A DNA stretch of 45,753 nucleotides from Rhodobacteraceae bacterium UBA2776 (GTDB lineage Bacteria; Pseudomonadota; Alphaproteobacteria; Rhodobacterales; Rhodobacteraceae): assembly GCA_002352425.1 (NCBI GenBank), contig DEIK01000034.1:1-45753 (forward strand), in the 5' to 3' direction. Each line of letters starts with the position of its first letter. Positions within the stretch are counted from its first letter, which is position 1. Below the pieces are notes generated by a model. It saw only the letters and a list, made by a program, of their open reading frames with translations. It was not told the origin of the DNA and searched no databases. Position numbers and translations under genes: made by a program. This document shows positions 25,117-32,811 of the stretch, piece by piece.

Positions 25117-26313
25117 TTAGCGGAACTTCACAGTTGTGTTTTTCACGTCTTTGACTTCGATTTCACGGTAGCTGCCCGCATTTTCGCCTGGCCCGATCAA
25201 CTCAACGGAAGACCCGCCGACATAGTCAACAGCACCACCGTCAGCCAAAATTTTCAGACCTTTGGCCAATTCACCTGGGTAGATCAATTCGCCTGGCGCA
25301 TTGGCAACGTCCAAGATTTTGGCGTTATAGTCAGCCGCATCTGTGGAACCGGCTGCTTGCATCGCCAGCATGAACAATGCCGCCGCGTCATAGCTTTCTG
25401 GTGAATAAGGCGATGTGGCATCAAAACCAGCCTCGGTTGCCATCGCTGTCAGCTTTTCAATGCCTTCGCCACCGGCGCCAGCGATTTGACCGAACGAGCC
25501 GTTCAGCGCGTCACCAACATTTGCCAGCAGAGAGTCACCGATCATGCCACCTGGCAGACCGAATGTGTCAAACGCACCCGAGTCAAGCGACGCATTGATG
25601 ATGCCCAGACCGCCTTGGTCCAAGTAGCCTGCAACCACCAGAATGTCGCCACCGGCAGAGGCCAGCGCGCCAACTTCAGCAGAGTAATCCGCTTTGCCAT
25701 CCTCATGGGCTGCAACGATGGTCACTTCACCACCAACAGCTTTGAACGAGGTTTCAATCGCGTCGGCCAGACCTTTACCATAATCGTTGTTGGTATATGT
25801 CAGGGCGATGGATTTGATGCCGCGCTCTTGCAGAATATCGGCCATAACCTGACCTTCACGCGCGTCAGATGGGGCTGTGCGATAGAACAGACCGTTATCT
25901 TCGGCAGTGGAAAGACCTGGTGATGTGGCGGATGGTGAAATCATCACCATGCCGTTTGGCATCGCAACATTGGCCAAAACCGCGCCCGTAACGCCGGAAC
26001 AATCAGCGCCAACTAGGGCTTTGATGCCGTCGGATGTGATCATACGCTCTGCAGCGGCCTGTGCGGCAGCGGAATCGACGCAAGTGGAGTCAGCGCGTAC
26101 AGGTGTCACGGTTGCACCGCCCAACAGCAGACCTGAATCTGTGACTTCTTTCATCGCCAATTCAGCGCCAGCGGCCATTGCTGGAGCCAGTGATTCAATT
26201 GGGCCCGTAAATCCGACCAGAATGCCGATTTTAACTTCTTTGGAATGAGCGTCCGCAAATGCAGCGCCCGTCATGAGTGCGGTTGCGGCTGTCGCCAATA
26301 GTAGCTTTTTCAT
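25117..26313 (-). CDS. livK: Branched-chain amino acid-type ABC transporter substrate-binding protein
   Basis: A 398-aa periplasmic binding protein (peripla_BP_6/ANF-receptor fold). The signal peptide is MKKLLLATAATALMTGAAFADA; the mature start KEVKIGILVGFTGPIESLAP is typical, as are VRADSTCVDSAAAQAAAERM and SPSATSPGLST. The good ribosome site AGGGAGAAGACA precedes the ATG. It is the first gene of livK-G-F-orf-orf-H-M. The ligand may be leucine/isoleucine/valine or another small amino acid or amide; sequence alone does not settle it. A GlxA-family regulator gene lies upstream on the same strand. Confidence 0.9.
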   Translation of the reverse strand: MKKLLLATAATALMTGAAFADAHSKEVKIGILVGFTGPIESLAPAMAAGAELAMKEVTDSGLLLGGATVTPVRADSTCVDSAAAQAAAERMITSDGIKALVGADCSGVTGAVLANVAMPNGMVMISPSATSPGLSTAEDNGLFYRTAPSDAREGQVMADILQERGIKSIALTYTNNDYGKGLADAIETSFKAVGGEVTIVAAHEDGKADYSAEVGALASAGGDILVVAGYLDQGGLGIINASLDSGAFDTFGLPGGMIGDSLLANVGDALNGSFGQIAGAGGEGIEKLTAMATEAGFDATSPYSPESYDAAALFMLAMQAAGSTDAADYNAKILDVANAPGELIYPGELAKGLKILADGGAVDYVGGSSVELIGPGENAGSYREIEVKDVKNTTVKFR

Positions 26314-26532
26314 TGTCTTCTCCCTAGTTTAGACTTTTACCTGGCGCAGAGCCTAAGCGGCCTTTGTTCAAAAGAAAAGCAATTAGAAGGACCAGACGTT
26401 GCGGAAACTCACTTATTTGGTGGTTTTCAAGCGGTGCCCGTTGATTTCAATGGGTTTGCGCGCGGTCACCACAGCTTCTGGTTGCCAAGTAAATGAAATT
26501 TCACCATTTTCGGCCTATCCGGCTGGAATGCT
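26314..26532 (-). promoter_or_regulatory. Leader/promoter region of the liv operon
   Basis: This 219-bp gap separates the regulator gene from livK on the same strand. It has no gene; the end next to livK carries the ribosome site. I could not single out a convincing sigma-70 promoter by eye, but the length leaves room for an independent promoter. Confidence 0.4.
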
Positions 26533-27537
26533 TTAGAACGAAAGGCGTGTCGCCTGCGTGCCACGTTCGCGGTAAGGTGTGGTGCTATAATGCGAGCGAT
26601 AGCATTTGGAAAAATGCGACGGGCTGGCAAACCCGCAGGCCAATGCCACGTTGATCACGCTCATATCGGTTTGCATCAACAGGTTGCGGGCTTTTTGCAG
26701 GCGCAGCTCCATATAATAGCGTTTCGGCGAGCGGTTCAGATAGCGGCGGAACAGCCGCTCCAGCTGACGCGTGGACATGCCGACGTCTTGCGACAGGATC
26801 GAGGGCGAGATTGGCTCCTCGATGTTTTCTTCCATCATTTTGATCACGGCGGACAATTTTGGATGCCGCACACCGATACGGGTTGGAATCGACAGCCGCT
26901 GGGTGTCTTGATCCGTTCGGATCGAGCTATAGATCAGCTGATCGGCCACCGCGTTGCCCAATCCTTCGCCATGATCGTCGGCAATCAGTTTCAGCATCAA
27001 ATCAATTGAAGAGGTGCCGCCGGCGGTCGAGTAGCGCGCGCCATCGGCAACGAATACCGATTTGGTCAGTTCGACATCCTCGAATTCTTCGAGAAAGCTG
27101 TCCTGATTTTCCCAGTGAATGGTCGCGCGTTTGCCGTCCAGTAACCCTGCTTTGGCCAGTGTATAGGCACCAGTGCATAAGCCGCCCATCTTGGCCCCGC
27201 GCCGCGCTTCGCGCCGCAGCCAGTTTAAAACCTTTTTGCTGCTGGCGGCCTGCACATCTACACCGGCACAAACCAGAACCGTGTCATCGCGTTTCATTTC
27301 ATCAAAACCGCAATCGACCTGAAACATGGTGTTTGCCGAACAGTTCACTGTTTCGCCGTTCTCGGAAACCAGCAGCCATTTATACAGCTCTTTGCCCGAC
27401 ATCCGGTTGGCGATGCGCAGGCTTTCTATGGCCGAAGCAAAGCTCAACAGCGAGAATTGATCAAGCAAAACGAAAACAAACCGTCGCGGCGGGCCGTCGG
27501 TGTTCGTTGCTTCAACTGTCTGACGACTCACGTTCAT
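26533..27537 (-). CDS. GlxA-family transcriptional regulator (DJ-1/PfpI + AraC)
   Basis: A 334-aa regulator. Residues about 18-190 form a DJ-1/PfpI-like sensor (FVFVLLDQFSLLSFASAIESLR, GGLCTGAYTLAKAGLLDGKRATIHWE). The C-terminal ~100 residues are an AraC domain with two helix-turn-helices (SILSQDVGMSTRQLERLFRRYL, then VINVALACGFASPSHFSKCYR). Known relatives (GbdR, CdhR, ArgR types) respond to glycine betaine, carnitine or arginine. It lies immediately upstream of livK in the same direction and divergent from aroA-II, so the liv operon is one possible target; the methylamine genes in the window are others (inference). Confidence 0.87.
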   Translation of the reverse strand: MNVSRQTVEATNTDGPPRRFVFVLLDQFSLLSFASAIESLRIANRMSGKELYKWLLVSENGETVNCSANTMFQVDCGFDEMKRDDTVLVCAGVDVQAASSKKVLNWLRREARRGAKMGGLCTGAYTLAKAGLLDGKRATIHWENQDSFLEEFEDVELTKSVFVADGARYSTAGGTSSIDLMLKLIADDHGEGLGNAVADQLIYSSIRTDQDTQRLSIPTRIGVRHPKLSAVIKMMEENIEEPISPSILSQDVGMSTRQLERLFRRYLNRSPKRYYMELRLQKARNLLMQTDMSVINVALACGFASPSHFSKCYRSHYSTTPYRERGTQATRLSF

Positions 27538-27716
27538 TCACGGGCCCTTTTTCACGTGTCAGAATACCGAAACAGTTTTGCTACATTCGATCAAGCAAAT
27601 ACGCGCGCAGACGCAAATTTCCTTTGCGGCAAGCAGGGCGCATTTCCCCTGTTGGCACTGGCGATTTGTCTGCTTATACTGCGAAATCTTGACGTTTATT
27701 TTATGGAGCAAAGACG

Positions 27717-29084
27717 ATGACAAATTGGCAAAAATCTGACTGGCGCGCAAAACCGCGGGTTCAGATGCCCGAGTATACGGATGTGGCCGCGCTGAATGCT
27801 GTAGAAGCACAGCTGGCCAAGTATCCGCCGCTCGTCTTTGCTGGCGAGGCGCGCCGCTTGAAAGCGGCTCTTGCGGATGTGTCAAATGGTGATGCGTTCT
27901 TGCTGCAAGGCGGCGATTGCGCCGAGAGCTTTGCCGAATTTTCAGCCGACACCATTCGCGACACCTTTAAAGTGATGCTGCAAATGGCGATGGTGCTGAC
28001 CTATGGGGCCAAAGTGCCTGTGGTCAAAGTGGGCCGTATGGCGGGCCAGTTCGCCAAGCCCCGTTCAGCCCCGACCGAGGTGATTGATGGCATTGAGCTG
28101 CCCAGCTACCGTGGTGATATCATTAACGATCTGCCCTTCACCGCCGAGGCCCGCATACCAAACCCGCAAAAGATGTTGCAGGCCTATACGCAGGCTGCCG
28201 CCTCATTGAACTTGCTGCGGGCTTTTTCAACAGGTGGGTATGCGGATGTGCATCAGGTGCATGCCTGGACGCTTGGATTTGCATCGGGCGACAACGCCAG
28301 CAAATACCGCGAAATGGCACAGCGAATTTCCGACACGCTTGATTTCATGCGGGCCGCTGGCGTTGACAGCAATCGCTCACAAACCTTGCAAACGGTTGAT
28401 TTCTACACCTGTCACGAGGCATTGCTGCTGGAATATGAAGAAGCCTTGTGCCGCATCGACAGCACCACGGGCCTGCCGGTTGCAGGGTCCGGCCATATGC
28501 TGTGGATCGGGGATCGCACTCGTCAGCCAGACGGCGCACATGTTGAATTCCTAAGCGGTGTGCAAAACCCGATTGGCATGAAATGCGGACCCTCAATGAC
28601 CGAAGACGACCTAAAACGCCTGTTGGCCAAGCTGAACCCGGAAAACGAGGCGGGTCGCTTGACCTTGATCACCCGCTTTGGCGCGGGCGTTGTTGGCGAC
28701 CACCTGCCCCGTTTGATCAAAACGGTTCAGTCAGAGGGTGCCAATGTGGTTTGGACCTGTGATCCGATGCATGGCAACACCATCAAATCGACCACGGGGT
28801 ATAAAACCCGCCCGTTTGAATCTGTGCTGCGCGAAGTCCGCGAGTTTTTTGCCATCCACAAATCCGAAAGCACCATCCCCGGTGGCGTGCATTTCGAAAT
28901 GACGGGTCAGGATGTGACCGAATGTACTGGCGGTGTGCGGGCTGTGACGGATGAGGATCTGTCGGATCGGTATCACACGGCGTGCGATCCCCGCTTGAAC
29001 GCCAGCCAATCACTGGAATTGGCGTTCTTGGTCGCGGAAGAGCTGTCAGACTTGCGCCAAAGCAAACAGGCGCAAGCCGTTTAA
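27717..29084 (+). CDS. Class II 3-deoxy-7-phosphoheptulonate synthase
   Basis: A 455-aa class II (plant/Mycobacterium-type) DAHP synthase, which joins PEP and erythrose 4-phosphate in the first step of the shikimate pathway. Motifs: DWRAKPRVQMPEY at the start, QGGDCAESFAEF with metal Cys68, RMAGQFAKPRS, DPMHGNTIKS with metal His, and FEMTGQDVTECTGG. The full length is present and the ATG at 27717 is family-typical. It is monocistronic: a rho-independent terminator lies just after its stop, inside the convergent PAS gene. Confidence 0.95.
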   Translation: MTNWQKSDWRAKPRVQMPEYTDVAALNAVEAQLAKYPPLVFAGEARRLKAALADVSNGDAFLLQGGDCAESFAEFSADTIRDTFKVMLQMAMVLTYGAKVPVVKVGRMAGQFAKPRSAPTEVIDGIELPSYRGDIINDLPFTAEARIPNPQKMLQAYTQAAASLNLLRAFSTGGYADVHQVHAWTLGFASGDNASKYREMAQRISDTLDFMRAAGVDSNRSQTLQTVDFYTCHEALLLEYEEALCRIDSTTGLPVAGSGHMLWIGDRTRQPDGAHVEFLSGVQNPIGMKCGPSMTEDDLKRLLAKLNPENEAGRLTLITRFGAGVVGDHLPRLIKTVQSEGANVVWTCDPMHGNTIKSTTGYKTRPFESVLREVREFFAIHKSESTIPGGVHFEMTGQDVTECTGGVRAVTDEDLSDRYHTACDPRLNASQSLELAFLVAEELSDLRQSKQAQAV

Positions 29085-29089
29085 CCGCG

Positions 29090-29836
29090 CTAATCGTCTG
29101 ATTTCACCAATCGAAGGGCTGGGCGTCTATCGTCTGGCCCTTTTTTTGTTTCCTCGGCGGCGGTCACAAAGGGTGCCAGAGGTTCTGCAAAACCAAGGCG
29201 TTCGGTTCCGCCAATCGGCTCACCAATCTCGGCCCGCGAGTGCTGAGCGGGTTTTGGGATAGCCGCCGCGCTGTGCCCAGCGGTCAGCTCTTTCATTTTG
29301 CGGCTGACCACATCAAAACGACGCGGTGCGCGGCCAGTTGGACCCGATGTCACCAAACACCCGATGATGCGTGTTATTTCGCCCTGATCGCTGCGCAGAG
29401 GCAGCAGGATCACCTTGGCATCCAGCGTCGGCTTACCAATGCTGCGCTCACCCGACAGGATCAATTCGGCGGTTTTCGGGCCGTCAAATACCTCTTCCAA
29501 CGTATTGCAAATCAATTGCCGTGCTTTCGGCGTAAAGAACGAGGTGAACGGCATGCCGCGCACTTCCATGCCCAACAGGTCATTCAAATGCATGCCGGAC
29601 AAACGGAACCGCGCCAACCCGGGCGCGATGCGCTCCAAAACAAATGTGTATTCTAGCGCGCGTTCGATGCCACGCGGATCAATCTCGCTGCGCATTGGCA
29701 CGACACGGCCCATACGCAACCCCTCCCAATAGGCCTCGACCTCATTGATCGCGGGAAAGAGCGTTTCACATTTATAGCCAAACATGGAAATCACATTTTG
29801 TCCGCGCTTTATCTCGGGGGTAGCTTTGGGTTTCAC
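29090..29836 (-). CDS. PAS-domain protein (PAS_5/DUF1457 type)
   Basis: A 248-aa protein. Residues about 28-170 match the alphaproteobacterial PAS_5 (DUF1457) family: INEVEAYWEGLRMGRVVPMRSEIDP, RFRLSGMHLNDLLGMEVRGMPF, and VILLPLRSDQGEITRIIGCL. The remaining ~75 residues are Pro/Ala-rich and look disordered. Members carry only the PAS sensor with no output domain; one relative (MopJ/GcrA-linked type) modulates cell-cycle signalling in Caulobacter, but a role here is not established. It ends 5 bp from the aroA-II stop, tail to tail. Confidence 0.8.
   Translation of the reverse strand: MKPKATPEIKRGQNVISMFGYKCETLFPAINEVEAYWEGLRMGRVVPMRSEIDPRGIERALEYTFVLERIAPGLARFRLSGMHLNDLLGMEVRGMPFTSFFTPKARQLICNTLEEVFDGPKTAELILSGERSIGKPTLDAKVILLPLRSDQGEITRIIGCLVTSGPTGRAPRRFDVVSRKMKELTAGHSAAAIPKPAQHSRAEIGEPIGGTERLGFAEPLAPFVTAAEETKKGPDDRRPALRLVKSDD
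29114..29147 (+). terminator. Rho-independent terminator of class II DAHP synthase gene
   Basis: The stem AAGGGC ... GCCCTT (with further partial pairing inside the loop) is followed by T7. It lies 30 bp after the DAHP synthase stop and inside the 3' coding end of the convergent PAS gene. Confidence 0.7.
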
Positions 29837-30014
29837 GATACACCTGCATTTTTAAAGTTCAAATAGGGGCAGGCATTGCTTGAACAGGGCTGTCTTTTCG
29901 TTGTTACAGAGGACTGTCTCTGTTAACCCTATACTCACAATGCTTACCGCCAAGTTAATATGGCATGGTTTGTCAAAAATTTAGGGACAAAAATTGTAAA
30001 ATGGTTAACTGCAC

Positions 30015-30905
30015 ATGATCACATCAATGACTGGATTTGCCGCCCGCACCGGTGAAAACGCTGGATTTTCTTGGGCTTGGGAGGTGCGCAGTGTCAACGC
30101 CAAGGGGCTTGATATTCGCCTTCGCGTGCCGGATTGGGTCGACGGATTAGAGCAAAAGACGCGTGTTTTGGTCGCCAAATCAGCCGGGCGTGGGACTGTA
30201 AATTTGACTTTGCGGGTACAACGCGACGAGACCAGCGCGCCCCTTAACCTTAATTCGGCGCAGCTCAGCCGGGTTTTGGCGGCCCTTGGACAAATCGAGG
30301 AGGCGGCCTCGGCCACCGATCTGACGCTGGTGCATTGCACAGCGGCAGATGTGCTGAACCAACGCGGCATCATCGACACCACCGTGGTGCACCAAGACAC
30401 CAAACCCCTGCTGGCGGCCTTATTGGCCGATCTGCCGCTGCTGTTGTCAGATTTCACCGCCATGCGGGAAACCGAGGGCGCCGCGCTGGATCAGGTTATC
30501 CACCAGCAGATCACCAAAATCGAGGACCTAACGGCCGCTGCTGCCGTAGCTGCCGAGGCCCGCCGCGGGGATGTTGAGGCCACGTTGCGTGAAAACCTGG
30601 CCCGCGTTTTGTCCAACGTCGACGGCGCTGACGAGGCCCGCGTCGCCCAAGAGCTGGCCATGCTGGCGGTAAAATCCGACGTGATGGAGGAGTTGGATCG
30701 CCTGCGCGCCCATGTCGATGCCGCGCGCGATTTGATGGCACTGGACGGCCCGATCGGGCGCAAACTGGATTTTCTAATGCAGGAATTCATGCGCGAGGCC
30801 AACACCCTGTGTTCCAAATCCCAGTCCGTTGATTTGACCCGTATCGGTCTTGACCTCAAGGCGGTGATTGATCAAATGCGCGAACAAGTTCAGAATGTGG
30901 AGTAA
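30015..30905 (+). CDS. YicC/YloC family endoribonuclease
   Basis: A 296-aa YicC-family protein. The opening MITSMTGFAARTGE and EVRSVNAKGLDIRLRVPD are family hallmarks, as is the end PIGRKLDFLMQEFMREANTLCSKS. Members are Mn-dependent endoribonucleases that take part in RNA decay. The typical neighbour is gmk, as here, 3 bp downstream. Confidence 0.92.
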   Translation: MITSMTGFAARTGENAGFSWAWEVRSVNAKGLDIRLRVPDWVDGLEQKTRVLVAKSAGRGTVNLTLRVQRDETSAPLNLNSAQLSRVLAALGQIEEAASATDLTLVHCTAADVLNQRGIIDTTVVHQDTKPLLAALLADLPLLLSDFTAMRETEGAALDQVIHQQITKIEDLTAAAAVAAEARRGDVEATLRENLARVLSNVDGADEARVAQELAMLAVKSDVMEELDRLRAHVDAARDLMALDGPIGRKLDFLMQEFMREANTLCSKSQSVDLTRIGLDLKAVIDQMREQVQNVE

Positions 30906-30908
30906 CCC

Positions 30909-31547
30909 ATGAGTGATCGTCGCGGCCTTTTGATTATCCTGTCGTCTCCTTCGGGGGCGGGAAAATCCACGCTCTCCAAACGTCTGATTGAGTGGGACCC
31001 TGATATGAGTTTCTCGGTGTCCGCCACCACCCGCCCGCCGCGCAAGGGCGAAGTCGATGGGGTGGATTACTATTTCAAGTCCCAAGGTGAATTCAAAGAT
31101 TTGGTCGCCAATGATCAAATGCTGGAATATGCTGAAGTGTTCGAAAATTCATATGGTTCACCCAAAGGCCCTGTCGAGGGCGCGATTGAGGCGGGCCGTG
31201 ATGTGTTGTTTGATATCGACTGGCAAGGCGGTCAGCAGGTGCGGGCATCGTCCCTGCGGGAACATGTTTTGTCGATCTTTATTTTGCCACCCTCGATCAA
31301 GGAATTGGAGCGTCGCTTGCTCATGCGAGCCCAAGACAGTAAAGAGGTCATCAACAAACGGATGCTCAAATCCCGCGATGAAATCAGTCATTGGGTTGAA
31401 TATGATTACGTGTTGATCAACGACAATCTGGACCAGACGTTTGAGCAGTTGAAAACCATCGTCATGTCCGAGCGGATGCGCAAAAGCCAACAGCCGCATC
31501 TGATGGGGCACATCCGTACATTAAACGCCGAATTCGAGGACCGCTGA
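30909..31547 (+). CDS. gmk: Guanylate kinase
   Basis: A 212-aa guanylate kinase (GMP + ATP to GDP + ADP). P-loop SSPSGAGKST, GMP-binding SATTRPPRKGEVDGVDYYF and EYAEVFENSYGSPKG are intact, as is DIDWQGGQQ. Middle gene of the yicC-gmk-carbonic anhydrase run: 3 bp after yicC and overlapping the next gene as TGATG. Confidence 0.96.
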   Translation: MSDRRGLLIILSSPSGAGKSTLSKRLIEWDPDMSFSVSATTRPPRKGEVDGVDYYFKSQGEFKDLVANDQMLEYAEVFENSYGSPKGPVEGAIEAGRDVLFDIDWQGGQQVRASSLREHVLSIFILPPSIKELERRLLMRAQDSKEVINKRMLKSRDEISHWVEYDYVLINDNLDQTFEQLKTIVMSERMRKSQQPHLMGHIRTLNAEFEDR

Positions 31548-32086
31548 TGACTATTTACGCATTGAACGACGCCACGCCCACCCTGCCCTCTGGTGGTGAT
31601 TTCTGGATCGCGCCCGACGCCAATGTGATTGGCCGCGTGGTGTTGCAAGAGGCCGCTTCGGTCTGGTTCGGGGCGACCTTGCGCGGCGACAACGAATTGA
31701 TTTTCTTAGGCGCCGGCAGCAACATTCAGGAAAACTCGGTCCTGCACACCGACCCCGGTTTCCCCCTGACCATCGGCAAGAACTGCACCATCGGCCATAA
31801 GGTGACGCTGCACGGCTGTACCATCGGCAGCAATTCTTTGATCGGCATGGGGGCGACCATTCTAAATGGTGCCCGCATCGGCAAGAATTGTTTGATCGGG
31901 GCTGGTGCATTGATCACCGAGGGCAAGCAGATCCCTGACGGATCACTCGTGATGGGGGCGCCGGGCAAAGTGGTGCGTGAATTGGATGAGGCCGCCATTC
32001 AAGGGTTGACCGCCAGCGCCCTGCACTATCAGGAAAACATGCGCGCGTTTCGGGACGGGTTGCAGGTGGTTCAGGCCTCAACATAG
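31547..32086 (+). CDS. Gamma carbonic anhydrase family protein
   Basis: A 179-aa left-handed beta-helix trimer protein built of hexapeptide repeats (IGKNCTIGHKVTLHGCTIGSNSLIGMGATI). The three metal His positions of the family are visible: HTDPGF, IGHKV and LHGCT. Relatives are called YrdA/CaiE/PaaY; they may be carbonic anhydrases or thioesterase-like, so the exact activity is open. Start codon overlaps the gmk stop. Confidence 0.88.
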   Translation: MTIYALNDATPTLPSGGDFWIAPDANVIGRVVLQEAASVWFGATLRGDNELIFLGAGSNIQENSVLHTDPGFPLTIGKNCTIGHKVTLHGCTIGSNSLIGMGATILNGARIGKNCLIGAGALITEGKQIPDGSLVMGAPGKVVRELDEAAIQGLTASALHYQENMRAFRDGLQVVQAST

Positions 32087-32124
32087 GCCGAAACAGCCGC
32101 CACGCGTTGCCTGTGATCATCCCA

Positions 32125-32283
32125 TCAGCCCAAATCCAGCATCGCCAGCGGATAGCTAATATCGCGGCCGATTTCGCTTAACCCTTGCCATGCGATGAAG
32201 AATTGTGGTGCGAACAAGTAGAGTGCGCCAAGCACCAGTTGAACCGCGCCGATAAAGTAACAAAGCGCCTTGAAGCATGTCAT
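32125..32283 (-). CDS. Small membrane protein, 52 aa, possibly truncated
   Basis: The frame begins MTCFKALCYFIGAVQLVLGA and continues LYLFAPQFFIAWQGLSEIG to a stop after AMLDLG. One strong membrane segment (about 8-28) and a second weaker one are seen. AAGG lies ahead of the ATG. It is divergent from the HxlR-type gene and may be its target. It reads like the N-terminal part of a longer four-helix membrane protein and could be cut short (inference). Confidence 0.5.
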   Translation of the reverse strand: MTCFKALCYFIGAVQLVLGALYLFAPQFFIAWQGLSEIGRDISYPLAMLDLG

Positions 32284-32334
32284 ATCGTTTGCCTTTTTGC
32301 TTAATATTATGTCGTGGAGCAGGTATATTCCCCA

Positions 32335-32358
32335 ACTTCCCTTTGGGAAGTCGTTCCC
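32335..32358. promoter_or_regulatory. Overlapping dyads, candidate HxlR operator
   Basis: ACTTCCC-TTT-GGGAAGT (32335-32351) is a perfect 17-bp palindrome; its right arm also pairs in GGGAA-GTCG-TTCCC (32345-32358). It lies between the divergent 52-aa gene and the HxlR-type gene, 45 bp before the latter's ribosome site. An operator for the regulator is the simplest reading. Confidence 0.55.
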
Positions 32359-32394
32359 AAAATGAAAGTTTCCTTCACAAATAGGAGGCCCGAT

Positions 32395-32741
32395 TTGGAT
32401 CTGTTAAGGCTGGCGTCGATTGCACGCCAGATTGTCCCGTCAAACTGTCAACCGATATTCTGTCTGGCAAATGGACCACGCTGATCATCCGTGAATTGTT
32501 GGCCGACACACGGCGGTATTCGCAATTGCAATGCGCTTTGCTGGGCATCAGCCCTAAAATTCTGGCCAGCCGATTGCGGATGTTGGAAAGCGAAGGCCTT
32601 TTGCGGCGCAAGATATATCCAACCGTGCCGCCTAAAACCGAATACACCCTAACCGAATTGGGACGCGAAACCGAAAAAGTGGCCCGTGCAATGGCCGGTT
32701 TTGGTATGCTTTTGGAACAACGGGTGACACAAGCGACATAA
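32395..32741 (+). CDS. HxlR-family regulator with apparent 5' frameshift
   Basis: The body reads KAGVDCTPDCPVKLSTDILS, GKWTTLIIRELLADTRRYSQ, ISPKILASRLRMLESEGLL, and PPKTEYTLTELG, a full HxlR winged helix with the Cys-rich start. But that frame has no ATG, GTG or TTG between the upstream TAG and codon 32496. A perfect AGGAGG (32384-32389) is instead followed by TTG GAT CTG (32395) in another frame, giving MDL before reaching the expected KAG; one base is missing or extra near 32401-32406. Either the gene is a recent pseudogene, the frame is restored by slippage, or there is a sequence error. Starting at 32496 would lose the first helix. Confidence 0.6.
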
Positions 32742-32811
32742 GATGTCGCAATTTGGCCAGTGATCTACCTGCTGCGCTTGCACGATGGTTCTAACTTAAG
32801 GAGCAAGTGCT

